Positions 10,859-21,184 are shown, counted from the stretch's first letter. The stretch: 64,000 bases of DNA from Anodontia alba (GCA_964016985.1 OZ024828.1:9390610-9454609); one strand, 5' to 3'. Notes: generated by a model from the sequence alone, not told the origin. Numbers and translations: made by a program.

Positions 10859-11078
10859 TTATGGTAAATTACCTAAATTTTCCAACCCTTTCTTCCATAC
10901 CTTTTGGCTTAAATTTTGCTTTTTATGCAGTTGTTTCTTCCTAGTGGAATGGCAAACATTGTAGACCCTGATCAGACTGCTCCTTCAGAAGCAGTCTGAT
11001 CTGGGTCTGCACTGTTTGCATAATTATGCCATTTTGTCTGAAACTTAGGTGTATGAAATTTTATGACATTTACAATAC
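10859..11078. mobile_element. MITE family A copy, mariner inserted at its edge
   Basis: Decayed TATGGTAAATTACCTAAAT left end and complement-like TTTATGACATTTACAATA right end around the GTAGACCCTGATCAGACTGC hairpin. The mariner begins within 3 bp of its right end. Confidence 0.7.
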
Positions 11079-11080
11079 TA

Positions 11081-12350
11081 CGAGAGCGTGTCAATAAATA
11101 ACCAGCCTATCCCATTTCCGATGGACTGAGAAGGTCACGATTTTCAAGCTTTGTTTCAATATATGTTTTATACATGGGTACAAAATTGCACACGTATTGA
11201 GTCATTCTTTAATAAGATATTGAATGTCAAACAAGGCTAGTGATGCAAAGGCATGCTTTTCATCTAAAGTTGAGTACCGTGCTGTAATTCGGTACTTGTA
11301 TTTAAAAGGTAAAACAGTCAAGGAAATACATGGCGAGTTAGCCGATGTTTATGGGTCTTCTGCACCATCTTATGCTCAGGTTAAATTCTGGGTAGGGGAA
11401 TTCAAACGCGGTAGAACATCTTTAGAAGATGAAGCCAGGTCTGGACGCCCACTGGATGCCACTGATGAAGAAATGTGTAAGAAAGTTCGGGATCTGGTAT
11501 ACTCTGATAGGCAAATTCAGGTGGAAGAAATAGTGCAGGCATTAGGCATTTCACATGGTAGCGTTTCAACAATCGTTTAGGTATGCACAAGCTAACAGCC
11601 CGTTGGGTCCCCAAATCCCTTAGCGATGAGCAAATGGCAACCAGAGCATCAGTATGCAGCGCCTTGTTGAAGCATTTTAGGTCAAAAGATGATTTTCTTT
11701 TCCGTCTGGTGACTGTAGATGAGACTTGGGTTCATTATTATGGGCCAGAGAATAAAGCTCAGGGTAGTCAGTGGGTAGGGCCTGGGTCCACCGAGGCTAA
11801 AGAAGTTCAAGACGCAACCATCTGCTGGCAAGGTGATGGCCACAGTATTTTGGGACGCAAAAGGCGTTATTATGTTGGACTTTTTACCCAAGAGAAGTAC
11901 AATAACTGGAGTGTACTATGCAAACTTGTTAGACCAGCTGAGAACCGCCATCCATGAAAAACGCTGAGGTAAACTCTCTAAATGTGTTTTGCTGCAACAG
12001 GACAACGTGAGAGTCCACACTTGCAAAGTTGCAATGGATGCTGTAGAGCGAAACGGGTATGAATTAATACCACATCCTGCCTATTCGCCTGACCTAGCTC
12101 CTAGCGACTTCTTCCTATGCCCAAACTTGAAAAAAGATATCCATGGACTTCATTTCCGGTCTGATGAAGAAGTCGTAACGGCAGTTGAGGAGTGGGTTAA
12201 TGGAAAGGACCCTCTTTTTCAGTTCTGGTCTGATGGCACTTGAACACCGTTGGTCTAAGTGCATCACACTAGAGGGCAATTACATCGAAAAAGAAGAGGT
12301 GGATTTCAACTGGAAATAAGTTAGGCTGGTTACTTATTGACTCACCCTCG
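11081..12350 (+). mobile_element. Mariner (DD34D) element, decayed
   Basis: 1270 bp element with inverted ends CGAGAGCGTGTCAATAAATA and, complementing the right end, CGAGGGTGAGTCAATAAGTA. Identity is strong over about 29 bp and weaker for 10 more. A TA flanks it on each side (11079-11080, 12351-12352), the target duplication expected of Tc1/mariner. The single internal gene is broken (see the pseudogene entry). It is the only element here with recognisable transposase sequence, but its ends do not resemble those of any MITE family in the window, so it is unlikely to have mobilised them. Confidence 0.93.
11224..12318 (+). pseudogene. Mariner transposase, broken by stop and frameshifts
   Basis: The start at 11224 follows the left inverted repeat by a spacing usual for mariners. 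Residues 1-118 carry the paired helix-turn-helix DNA-binding region with the GRP linker-type motif (RSGRP). The frame stops with TAG at 11578. The catalytic domain continues in the frame open from 11583: VTVDETW gives the first Asp. After a frameshift near 11830 the FWDAKG-type segment is displaced, and from 11989 QQDNVRVH gives the second Asp and YSPDLAPSD the third, with exactly 34 residues between the second and third, so DD34D. A further shift near 12235 separates the C-terminal HRWSKCI segment. At least three disabling changes make it inactive. I do not reconstruct it. Confidence 0.93.
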
Positions 12351-12500
12351 TAAATCAGAACCCACAACATATTTTTCACAACACATGGAAGTATACTTTG
12401 TGGGGCTCCTTGCAATTGCCTCACTGATGTAATTCTGAAGAATTACAAAAACAAAATTTTTTATGGAAAAATTAGATAAAAATTTGCTAATGAATCCTGA
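12351..12500. mobile_element. MITE family B remnant
   Basis: CCCACAACATATTTTTCACA and GCAATTGCCTCACTGATG resemble scrambled family B hairpin parts. Weak. Confidence 0.3.
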
Positions 12501-12844
12501 CCAGGAGTCCAGATAACAACAGCATTCAGAATAAGTTTTGTCAGTATTGCACCTTGGGAGCGAATTCTTTCCTTTAAGAGTAGGGCCCTTTTTCAGAGGG
12601 GCACAATTTACCATTACACAAACCGAAAGTCACAAAATGTTGTCTCTCTTGTAATAATGGTGGAAAATATGGTCATTGCATCGACTTCCTTTATACCTGC
12701 TGCCTTTTACTTTTAGTCTAGCTGTGATCATCATAAGCTTATCTGGTCCTATTGTTGGTCTCAATACCATCTTATCTAGAGCACTCAGCTATCTGTGCCA
12801 TCCATGATCAATGGCTGTTCTGATGCAAAATGGCTGTAGGTCCA
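12501..12844. other. Unassigned, no gene seen
   Basis: No exon of the adhesion gene was found here on the minus strand despite its position downstream of the Ig2 exon. ATCTTATCTAGAGCACTCAG near 12769 is an isolated family B-type end. Confidence 0.35.
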
Positions 12845-13022
12845 TATAAGATGGGTAGCCAGATAAACATGAAAGATTCTCCATGAAAACAATTATCTGT
12901 CAAGGTACTCAATAGAAATGCCTTGCAGAGGTGATTCCAATGAGTACTAACAAAATATATTTTCGTGGAAAAATAAGAAAAAATACATCATCACTATTTT
13001 TGTCAAAAAAGAGGCCTTATTC
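12845..13022. mobile_element. MITE family B copy
   Basis: ATATAAGATGGGTAGCCAG left, GAGGCCTTATTCAGATAC right, around a diverged AAGGTACTCAATAGAAATGC / TTCCAATGAGTACTAAC hairpin. Confidence 0.55.
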
Positions 13023-13293
13023 AGATACAAAGTCCATACAAAGTCAGCTGCAAGAAAGCTGTCCTTGTTATCCTATTTATCTGCTGCTGTTTGGTAACAA
13101 TTCAGTAGAGGACATTAAATATATTATAAAAAAAAAAAAATTCAATACTTTACAGTGGGACCATGTAGACAAAAGCAAATTTTAAGGCCCAAACTACTGT
13201 GGACATCCAGATGGGCAGACTGGATTACATCTTTGATGTCATGTGGCAGTATATTGTTAGTTTAGCTGGTTCCCAGTCACTCTCAATGATTAC

Positions 13294-13422
13294 CTGGTAG
13301 AACTTCTATGTAGGAATAGGCTCCCTCAATGTACACACTCAGTTCCATAATGTTGGTAAGGCAGGCATATTTCTCCCCGAAATTATCGTCTTTTTGTTGT
13401 ATATTAGCAAAATACAGATTAC
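13294..13422 (-). CDS. L1CAM/neuroglian-like adhesion receptor, Ig2 second-half exon
   Basis: A 129 bp exon between acceptor CACATTACAG and donor GTAATC, entered and left in phase 1. The first codon is completed by the last G of the exon ending at 23086, giving Gly then NLYFANI. Its 43 residues supply the second half of Ig domain 2: the E-strand NLYF, an acidic turn, and YAC, which holds the Cys that should pair with the Cys in the preceding exon (LKVTC). The order matches the second Ig domain of neuroglian/L1CAM-family proteins. The 9.66 kb intron before it is filled with MITEs. The following exon (Ig3) was not found and probably lies below position 1. Confidence 0.85.
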
Positions 13423-13507
13423 CTGTAATGTGAAAAACAAAAACTTGAATTATTACATGTTAAACAGACAAGGCAAAACATCTGGTAACAAAACCATGGG
13501 AAGGGGT

Positions 13508-13700
13508 TCAGATAAGAGGATCAGCCAGACAATATTTTTGTTATTTCTTCAAAAAACATGTAGCTACTCATCAGAAGCACCTCACCTAGGTGATTCTAAT
13601 GTGTACCCACAACATATGTTTCTGTAGATAAATAAAAAAAAATATCAATACCTTTTGGTTGAAAAAAAAGAAAAAAAAAAGCATCTTATCTAGAGCTATG
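13508..13700. mobile_element. MITE family B copy
   Basis: TTCAGATAAGAGGATCAGCC left, CATCTTATCTAGAGCTATG right. Hairpin tip CACCTCACCTAGGTG. Confidence 0.65.
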
Positions 13701-13762
13701 CACAGGATTTCAATCTTGAACATTTTGAATTTAATGATTAGCATGCTTGGTAAATTGGCATT

Positions 13763-13971
13763 TTAACCCTTGTCCTGCTAAATAAATGAAGATGCCACAC
13801 CCATTCACTAATTTTCATCCAATCAGATTATTTGATCTTGATTGTTGATATAAATTCACATTGTTAATGGCAAACAGTGCAGATCCAGATCAGTTGGCAG
13901 AAGCCAACTGATCTGGATCTACACTGTTTGCAAAGGCAGGGTATATCTGGGCTCAGCAGGACAAGGATTAA
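13763..13971 (+). mobile_element. MITE family D copy
   Basis: TTAACCCTTGTCCTGCTAAA to TCAGCAGGACAAGGATTAA. GCAAACAGTGCAGATCCAGA hairpin with GTTGGCAGAAGCCAAC tip. TTAA at both borders and CCC-starting ends are the hallmarks of piggyBac-type target use. Confidence 0.85.
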
Positions 13972-14296
13972 AGAATTTCTCTTTTTTCCCTAGAAAATAG
14001 GGTCTAAAAATATCTTTTGATTTTGCCCAGAGAGTGCTCATGGTTTATACCTGACTAGTGTGAATCCTTGCAGAGTATAAATTTTAATGTTGGCAATTTT
14101 TATTTCAACCATAAACACATCAAATTATATACTCAAAACTTGGTTTATTCATGTTTATGAATCCAATAAACTAGAAAATATATTTATAAAACCACAATTT
14201 CCTAACTATAGTAAAATTCTGCTACTAAGACCACTAGAAATTAAGATTGCTGGCAGGTTTTGCCAGTCCAAATGCATATGGTTTCTTTTTTTATTG
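13972..14296. other. Unassigned with weak family H traces
   Basis: CCCTAGAAAATAGGGTC and GCCCAGAGAGTGCTCA near 14000-14040 recall eroded family H parts. No gene seen. Confidence 0.3.
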
Positions 14297-15925
14297 CTGT
14301 ATTCCCTCTAATTACCGCACTGTGCGCTTAGGTTTTTCAAAAACACTTGGAAAACTTGCAAAACATGTATTAAGGGTACACTTAAAATTGATCAGCAAAG
14401 GACTAAACAACAGGGCTCTGGAAATTTTGAAATCTGAATCGGTCCAGCCGATGACAATGACGTCATCAATGAGCCCACTTCCAAAAAAAAAAAATATGTG
14501 TATATCACCTGTCACGAAAACTAATGACAATTGGCAGTCCTATAACTCCTTTTAAATAATACACCTCAACTCCGTTATATGACGGAAGTCCGGGTACAAC
14601 GAGCATGATCAAAGCTGGCGTCATCAATAAATACAGTCAGGTATGTAAAAAGAAAGAAAAAAAAAAAGAAAAAAAAAGAAAAAACAGTTTTGTTATTTCC
14701 ACCTCCACAGGGTTTTCCTAAGCTATTTATAAACAACTGATTCCCGTCTTGTATAAGCGCGAAGACAGCGGGAAACAGGAGAGACGGAACGAAACGACTT
14801 TCATGGACCTAGTTAGGTCTAATAAAAAAGGCCTGCACCACGGGCGGTTTTGCAGTTTTCAGTGTTTCAAGATTTGATCAGACTGCTTAAATTTTAAGCA
14901 CTGACCAATCTTGCCTAGCGCAAGTGGTGCATTACTTATTTTTACTGTGATATCTACCTTGAATTATACTCGCGTGTTACGGCAATCAACAAAAAAAAAA
15001 AAAAAAAAAAGAGAAGCAATCAATAATACCCAGATCAGACGCCGTTGTATGCGACATCTGATCAGGACGTACACGGTTTGGGAATTCATTTATCGAATCT
15101 GGGACCGACAAACCGTGTTGATCAAAACAAAAAAGAAGAGGAAGAAAACGGGTGCGTTCAAGCGGTGCATTCTTTTATCACTCTCAGTAAAACTACTTTT
15201 GATCTTTTGGACACGCTGACTGCACCTGGATGTTTTGCAGTCTCAGTGTATTCACACGTGTCACACAAACGGATTAATTATCAGACTACTGTTACTGATG
15301 ATTCATGTTAATCGCTTGTTTACCGCACAAAGGTCAGTGAAGTGTTGATTTATTGACAATGTTTTGGATAATGACGTAATTAATTTGTGCTGCGGGTAGT
15401 TTGCCGTTATTCAGCTGTCTCTCCAATAAACATGTCAAATGACCGTTTAGAGCCTTTTAACTACCATAATATCGCATTTAAAAGGTGGGCGGACGTTGTC
15501 AGTTTTGAAAGACTTGACCGTTGTGATATTTTTAGACATCATTGATTTGTGAAAATTGGTTGGTTTGGGAAAAATGGGGTTCAAGACACAAACCTGTTGG
15601 ACCGATTTATTAGCGTTTTGGGGTGTTTGAAATCGGTCCAGAATTCTTAATTTCGGTCCAGACCGGCTATTTTTCCGGTTTTCCCGAGCCCTGCTTAACA
15701 AATGATGCTTATGCGATGTTGTGATTTTTTTTTCTTGTCTCTATATGAGCATATGTTGTGGGTATTCACTTGAATTGCATCAACAAGTCGATGCAATTAA
15801 AATGGGTTCCCATAACATATGCCTTTATAAAGAAGTAAAAAAGTACACTGGCTGTATTTTGAAGATTATGGAATTGCTCGACTGTGGGCTTATAGGTATA
15901 TGTGCGGTTTATGTCGAATACAGTA
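14297..15925 (+). mobile_element. MITE family N split by a hAT-like insertion
   Basis: The left part (CTCTAATTACCGCACTGTGC, TTAGGTTTTTCAAAA) and right part (GCATATGTTGTGGGTATTCA hairpin, CGACTGTGGGCTTATAGG, GTCGAATACAGTA) together match the uninterrupted copy at 42380-42731. The break lies at 14411/15693, where a 1283 bp element sits. Confidence 0.8.
14411..15693 (+). mobile_element. Non-autonomous hAT-like element
   Basis: Terminal inverted CAGGGCTC..CCGAGCCCTG with further subterminal similarity (ATCGGTCCAG near the left, TCGGTCCAGACCGG near the right). Flanks CTAAACAA (14403-14410) and CTTAACAA (15694-15701) agree at 7 of 8 bases, the 8 bp duplication typical of hAT, and the uninterrupted homologue at 42380 confirms the boundaries. 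The 1283 bp interior has no transposase frame but holds two imperfect hairpins (GATCAGACTGCTTAAATTTT near 14878; AGATCAGACGCCGTTGTATG near 15032) and an A-run near 14990. Confidence 0.8.
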
Positions 15926-16003
15926 GTCTATATTCAATATGAAGACAACCCCACTAATAAAACCACTTTTAGACAGTCCCAAAGGTGGTCTTAATAGTAA
16001 AAT

Positions 16004-16231
16004 TTAATCCATTGTAGAATGAATAGACCCTCCCACACTATATTTTGGAACAGTCCAATTTCAATTATAGGTATGTCAGGTTATGAGATTTACATATTCC
16101 TTGAGAAAAATGGCTAAACTTTTTGCAAACAGTGGAGACCCTGATCAGACGCCGCATTCTGCGGCGTCTGATCTGGGTCTGCACTGTTTGCCAATTACCC
16201 TTTTACGGGTCTCCCGACTACAATGGATTAA
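16004..16231 (-). mobile_element. MITE family E copy
   Basis: TTAATCCATTGTAGAATGAA to CTACAATGGATTAA. The GCAAACAGTG cassette has a GACGCCGCATTCTGCGGCGTC tip spanning about 20 bp, nearly perfect. Confidence 0.8.
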
Positions 16232-16735
16232 CTGTGTATGCTTTTTTCTGATAAATGCTGAAGCTGAAACAAGAAAAATCTTGATCACATTACGCGGAAC
16301 TTCTCAGGGCAAAATGTACCCTGCATTTCCTATATATTCTATCTAGTTAAAAACCACAGACCAAATGGGTGCACTGCCTCCTGTAAGGGTATAAAATCAG
16401 TGCAGGTAATATTGGAAGATGCAACTCTGTGGTCAGAACTATTAATTTATTCTCATAATAGTAATCATAATAATTTGGTCCTCTTTTGGATGAATTATAC
16501 ACTTAAAAAGCACTTAAAATGCACAAAGTATTCAAGTATTAGACTCTTATTAATAATACAAATAAATTCCTGTGATGAAATATTTATGGAATAGACCTAA
16601 ACATTCAAATCTAGTTCAAAACAGTATGCTAAACTTGAAAATCCTAAAATGTTGCTTTTTTCATGGACAACTCATATGAATTTTGTGATCTGACCTAAAT
16701 GGAGCTTAAGTGTATCTTACCTTATTTATACTAAG
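16232..16735. other. Unassigned, no gene seen
   Basis: Nothing recognisable on either strand. Short frames lack domain signatures and splice sites. Confidence 0.4.
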
Positions 16736-16850
16736 TATTGGTACAGAAATGCCTGAGCAAACAGTGTGGACCCAGATCAGGCATATATTGTGGGTACCCA
16801 TTGCATCGGCTCAAATGAGTACCAACAACATATGATTTTATAAAGAAAAT
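16736..16850. mobile_element. Chimeric hairpin: family M arm joined to family N arm
   Basis: CTGAGCAAACAGTGTGGACC ending at GATCAG runs straight into GCATATATTGTGGGTACCCA near 16792. So the first arm of one cassette is fused to another cassette that keeps both arms (tip CATTGCATCGGCTCAAATG). Confidence 0.55.
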
Positions 16851-17013
16851 CAGAAAAAAAAAATACATGTATTTGATAAGTCCTTCATTGATCTTTTTTT
16901 TTTTTTTTTTTTGAAGTGTAGCCTTAGTATAGGCAGGTACATATTTTACCACAAGTTTAGGGTCTTTATGGTAAAAATTAATGTAACACCTTATCTCCAG
17001 ACAGCAGAGAGGA

Positions 17014-17225
17014 TTAACCCTTGTCCTGCTGAACCCGGATATACCCTGCCTTTGCAAACAGTGTTGATCAAGATCAGTTGGCTTCTGAAGAAGCCAACTG
17101 ATCTGGATCTGCACTGTTTGCCACTAAGTATGTGAATTTATAGCAAAAATCTGGATCAAGTAATCTGATTGGCTGAAAAAGAAGTGGGCGTGGCATCTTA
17201 ATTTATTCAGCAGGACAAGGGTTAA
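17014..17225 (-). mobile_element. MITE family D copy
   Basis: TTAA-bordered, with the side containing CAATCTGGATCAAGTAATCT on the right. Hairpin tip GTTGGCTTCTGAAGAAGCCAAC is perfect. Confidence 0.85.
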
Positions 17226-17467
17226 ATATTTGAGCGGCTGCGAATGTGAGGAAATGTTCCTTCTGACATGTGCCCGACAAAGACTGCGCGAATGCATCCA
17301 CACAGTCTGATCAGAGTCTTCATTTTCCACATGAAGAAACTTTGCATCCTTGACTATCCAAAATGTGCACCTTGAAGATTCTGATCAGACTGAGCAAATG
17401 CACTGGCTGATCTGAATCTTGGCTGGGAGCACATGTCCAAAGGTAAGTTTTCTGTTACGACTCATCT
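17226..17467. repeat. Dispersed repeat with CTGATCAGAGTC motifs
   Basis: GCATCCACACAGTCTGATCA, TTTGCATCCTTGACTATCC and GGCTGATCTGAATCTTGGCT recur in order near 52300-52440, with part near 56850. Boundaries are unclear. Confidence 0.45.
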
Positions 17468-17717
17468 CATCACTTAAACATGCCTATATAATACTGAACC
17501 CCTTAAACCCCACTTTTATATAGTAACACTGGGGTTTACAGGGGTACACATTATTTTTCTTATTTCTGCTCAAAACATAGTTTATGTGTAATCGTTAAAA
17601 CCGCCTCTATGTTTTAGAGCAGAAATAAGAAAAATATCAGAGTTTTTTTGTCTGAAAATTTTCAGTTTTTTGGAGGTGAATTTTTCTATATATTTGAATA
17701 GACATGTTTTCGTAATG
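17468..17717 (+). mobile_element. MITE family C with collapsed hairpin
   Basis: Both ends present (CATCACTTAAACATGCC and inverse CATTACGAAAACATG). The central hairpin has lost most of its second arm: ACCGCCTC runs into TATGTTTTAGAGCAGAAATA. Confidence 0.75.
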
Positions 17718-17781
17718 TTGCATCTTATATTTTATCAGAACTCACAGCTTGGCATTTAGTATCATTTCCAAAAGCAGACAA

Positions 17782-17999
17782 TTAAACCTTAATGCTTAGT
17801 GCTCTTGGTAAAATTTTCAGCAGATGAAATTTTGAAATATTTCCTATTTTTCCCAGAAAACAGGTTTTGATATCTCATACACATTGTCTCCAATGGAGAC
17901 AATTTGCATGAAATGCCTAATCCTGTTTTCTGGGAAAATAAGAAAAAATATGATCAATTTGTTGTCTGCTGAATTAGCCAAGACAATGGCAAAGGTTAA
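17782..17999 (+). mobile_element. MITE family H copy
   Basis: TTAAACCTTAATGCTTAGTG to AGGTTAAA. Arms CCCAGAAAACAGG / CCTGTTTTCTGGG and a TCTCCAATGGAGA tip. Its right TTAA is also the left TTAA of the family I piece that follows. Confidence 0.75.
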
Positions 18000-18110
18000 A
18001 GCACTAGTCACAACAACAGCAGACATTCTAAATTATCATTTTTTGTTTTTTTGGGGTTTTTTTTTTGAGAAAATAAAGCTTAGCATAAATTCTCTTAAAA
18101 TGCTGGTCAT
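17996..18110 (+). mobile_element. MITE family I left part
   Basis: Begins at the shared TTAA with GCACTAGTCACAACAACAGC, then GAGAAAATAAAGCTTAGCAT. The hairpin second arm is absent. Confidence 0.5.
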
Positions 18111-18691
18111 GTCACCAGAATGCCTGGCAAATGCCAAAAATTTGTGACACTGAGAAGTTGGCGCAATGCAAATATTTCCGACATATGCCCTTTACCCTAC
18201 ACTTGCAAGTAGATGGATGCTGTAGCTATATATAATCAAATTCTATAATCAAACTAAATATAAAAGCTACAGATGAAAACATTCTGAGAAATCAGCAAAC
18301 ATCTTAAGCATGTGACCTTGACCTGAGGTCATGGGTTGGTAGATTTTGTCATAATTAAAAACCAATATTACTACAAATCATCAATCCTATAAACAAGAAA
18401 CATCTTAAAAAAAGGAAGAAAATAAGCAATGAAGAATAAAAGATAATATTTGCAATTCGGAAGGTACTAGGACCAGATCATGTGAGATAAGAACTCATGG
18501 ATGACTTAGATGAGGTAACACAAACTACCCAAATTATGGTGCATCTAAACACTAAATGCACACCAATATATCCTTGACAACCTACAAAGCCACCAACTTC
18601 ATTCCTATTATTCACGTTAAACAGAGATAAATGGCAGTTATTGTACTTTGGTTTAGTTTTTGAAACATCATTACATGCCAGTCACTACATT
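18111..18691. other. Unassigned, no gene supported
   Basis: Contains GTGACCTTGACCTGAGGTCA near 18312, a motif common in dispersed repeats. A short GGACCAGATCATGTGAG stretch near 18470 recalls reverse-transcriptase coding but has in-frame stops and no second motif. Confidence 0.35.
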
Positions 18692-18938
18692 ACACTACAA
18701 CCTCTTTATAACACTATTGGTGGGGTCCATAGCATAAACAATGTTAGTTAAACAACAGTGTTATATCCAAACAAAAATGTATAGATTATATTGAAAAATG
18801 ACCATTTATGGTCATTTTTCAATATAATCTTTACATTTTTGGGATTCATTTCATACTTTGGGATTCATACTTTGAACCGTGTTATATACAAAACCATGTA
18901 ATAATGATCAAACCGTGTTATAAAGAGGTTGTAGTGTA
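18692..18938. mobile_element. MITE family F, full copy
   Basis: ACACTACAACCTCTTTATAA and inverse. Inner arms ATGTATAGATTATATTGAAA paired with TTTCAATATAATCTTTACAT. A short internal duplication (ACTTTGGGATTCATACTTTG) follows. Confidence 0.85.
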
Positions 18939-19320
18939 TTTAGTCATGGAAAAAGATGACTTTCTAAGCCTTTTAAAAAGCTAACCAAATTTATCTTTGC
19001 TTACGAAAGCAGCAGTATTGACAGAAGCACACTACGTATTACAATAAAAAAAAATGGGGAAAAGGGAATTTTATCAAGCATTTAGTTCTTTCTTCTGTTT
19101 CATATTTTAATACCATTAATAGTGATAAGTTTAAAATAGATATCAAACATCCCAAAACATCCCACTTAGTTAAGAAAGTCGACTTTAAAGATATGAAAAA
19201 TAATGAATATCTCATGACATACTGTTTTCAATACAGATATTTACATTCATGGATTAGCGAATGATTTTAACTGACTTCGTCAAAAAAATAAAGACAAAAG
19301 CTGTAGCAATGAACTTACTC
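18939..19320. other. Unassigned, no gene seen
   Basis: AT-rich sequence with no repeat end or exon signature that I can see. Confidence 0.4.
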
Positions 19321-19612
19321 TTAAAACAAAATTGTAGCAGACATTCATAAACTACTAATTTTTATATTATTTGTCAGAATAAAATAAGACTTGGCATTTC
19401 ATATGAATCACCTGCTAGACAGACACTTTATTGAAATGTCAAGTCTTTTTTCTCTGAAAAAAAAAATGTCATCTGCTGCAGTTAAGATGAATGAACAGGG
19501 GCAAACTATTAAAGCCAATGGGATCTATTTTCAAAGAAAACAACACAATTCACATGAAATGTCAAGCCTTATCAAAATGTCATCTGCTGCAGTTGTGATT
19601 AGCATTTTAAGG
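19321..19612 (+). mobile_element. MITE family I, rearranged
   Basis: ATTGTAGCAGACATTC, an ACTTGGCATTTCATATGAAT arm with its complement, then CATCTGCTGCAGTT. A second partial right half follows (CACATGAAATGTCAAGCC, CATCTGCTGCAGTTGTGATT), so the 3' half is present twice. Confidence 0.6.
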
Positions 19613-19867
19613 GTTGCTGGGGTTATTATTATCTTCTGAATATTTCATTATTATCTTCTATTATCTGAATCTATGTACTAAAAACATCTTTCTAAATAAT
19701 ATTGTACCAACCATCATCATTTATGAGGCTATTTATTTTGTAAGCGAACACACTTTGATCACACTTTGATGGTTGCAATAGACCTCAATTTATTTCCTTA
19801 AATAGGCAAGTAATAATAGTATATATAAACCAATTTCTACGTAGGAGTGACCTTGCCTCACATAACA
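19613..19867. other. Unassigned, no gene seen
   Basis: TTATTATCTTCTGAATATTT-type short repeats near 19625-19665. Otherwise featureless. Confidence 0.35.
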
Positions 19868-20343
19868 TAGCTCTGGAAAAGGGGCTTTTTTTTAACCAAA
19901 AACAACTCATCACGAAAACATGCCTATATAATGCTGACCCCCTTAAACCCCACTTTTATATAGTAAAACTGGGGTTTACAGGGATATACACTATTTTTCT
20001 TATTTCTACTCAAAACATAGACTGAGGACACTCGCTAGAACCACCTCACTGAGGCAGTTCTAACGAGTACCCACAATCTATGTTTTGAGCAGAAATATGA
20101 AAAAAAAAAATATTAGAGATTTTTATCTGAAAATTTTCATTTTTTGGATTATAAAATTTTCAGTATACAAAATGTATTTGAATAGGAGTGTTTTCGTAAT
20201 GGCTGATACTTTTCCTATTTCTCCATGAGAACATATGTTGTGGTATTCATTAGAAGCACCTCAGGCACTTCTAATGAATACCCACAATATACCATATGTT
20301 TTTTTGAGAAATAAGAAAAATATTTATCTGGATACTCCTCTCG
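19868..20343. mobile_element. MITE family B interrupted by family C
   Basis: AGCTCTGGAAAAGGGG at the left, hairpin ATGTTGTGGTATTCATTAGA with complement at 20236-20283, then ATTTATCTGGATACTCCTCT at the right. A whole family C copy occupies 19908-20201. Confidence 0.7.
19908..20201 (+). mobile_element. MITE family C nested in family B
   Basis: CATCACGAAAACATGCC to the inverse of CATTACGAAAACACTCC. Both hairpin arms present though the first is decayed (GAGGACACTCGCTAGAACC). Confidence 0.8.
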
Positions 20344-20448
20344 AATCGATTAATCTAATCGGATAATCGATTAATTGTTCAATAACTTCCACAAAAATGA
20401 TTGTCGTCATAGACTTGCTAAAAATCGTTTGATTTCTGTGTCTGTTAC

Positions 20449-20713
20449 TTTATCATATTTACCTTAAGCATTCGGACACCTCAACTCCTTACCATATTTT
20501 ATCTAAATTTGAACAAGTATAATTTACTACCGAATGTTGTGTCTAAAAAGAGCTGGATAAGTGGCAAACAGTGCAGACCCTGATGAGACGCCGCATATAG
20601 CATATGAAAGGGTCATAGGTAAAATTAAGATCAAATCATTTTGTGGCATCTCATCTGGATCTACACTGTTTGCTCAGGCCTGTCTGACCAAATATAAGTA
20701 GTAAAGTATAACA
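20449..20713. mobile_element. MITE family M copy
   Basis: CATATTTACCTTAAGCATTC, GTGTCTAAAAAGAGCTGGAT, GGCAAACAGTGCAGACCCTG, and the arm ATCTACACTGTTTGC then TCAGGCCTGTCTG. About 45 bp of foreign sequence (near 20600-20640) splits the hairpin tip. Confidence 0.7.
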
Positions 20714-20861
20714 TATGGTAAGAGTCATGCTCAGACAGACAGATAAAATTATATGATCAAATCTTCAGTGATTACTAATCACTTATCGATCACAATGGCA
20801 GGACTGATGATCAATTATCTTTTCAGCTCTGATTAGCCAGCCTTACCCCTCTCATCAGTAA
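20714..20861. other. Short unassigned spacer
   Basis: No feature recognised. Confidence 0.3.
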
Positions 20862-20876
20862 CAGCCTCACAGATAT

Positions 20877-21184
20877 TTGTTTGTTTGTTTGTGTTGAGGT
20901 TTTACGGCCCAGTCAACAAAATGGGGTCATGTCGAGCGCGGTCAGTTTATCTAACCACATGTTTACTGGGCAGGCTTAGTCCTCTAAGCGGTTAACCAGT
21001 ATTGTGCACATTCTTTCACCAGAAACTGACAACTGCCCTTCTTGAATCAGTGGAAGGGAGAGAATAACCGTAGAAAATATTTCATGATCAATCTCCACGA
21101 AAGAATGTTGCCGACCTCGGTGGGGGTTGAACCCACGACCTCCTGGTCTCCAGTTGGACGGCGCATCCAACTGAGCCACCGAGG
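20877..21184 (-). mobile_element. tRNA-derived SINE (family 1), full length
   Basis: Minus-strand element flanked by a perfect 15 bp duplication CAGCCTCACAGATAT (20862-20876 and 21185-21199). The 5' head carries an A box (TGGCTCAGTTGG) and B box (GGTTCAACCCC) and resembles a tRNA. The body has TCATGAAATATTTTCTACGG, GATTCAAGAAGGGCAGTTG and TTAACCGCTTAGAGGAC. The 3' end has TTTTGTTGACTGGGCCGTAA then a CAAACAAACAAA tail. Length about 308 bp. Confidence 0.9.

Noticed and set aside
12501..13293. Ig3 exon of the adhesion gene
   Set aside because: I looked for a Cys/Trp Ig pattern with phase 1 entry on the minus strand and found none down to position 1; very diverged exons could still be missed by eye.
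16731..17114. 127-codon minus-strand frame
   Set aside because: Composite of a chimeric hairpin, a poly-A tract and a family D MITE; no protein family.
18460..18520. Reverse-transcriptase fragment
   Set aside because: Only a GPDHV-like string with stops nearby; no second RT motif.
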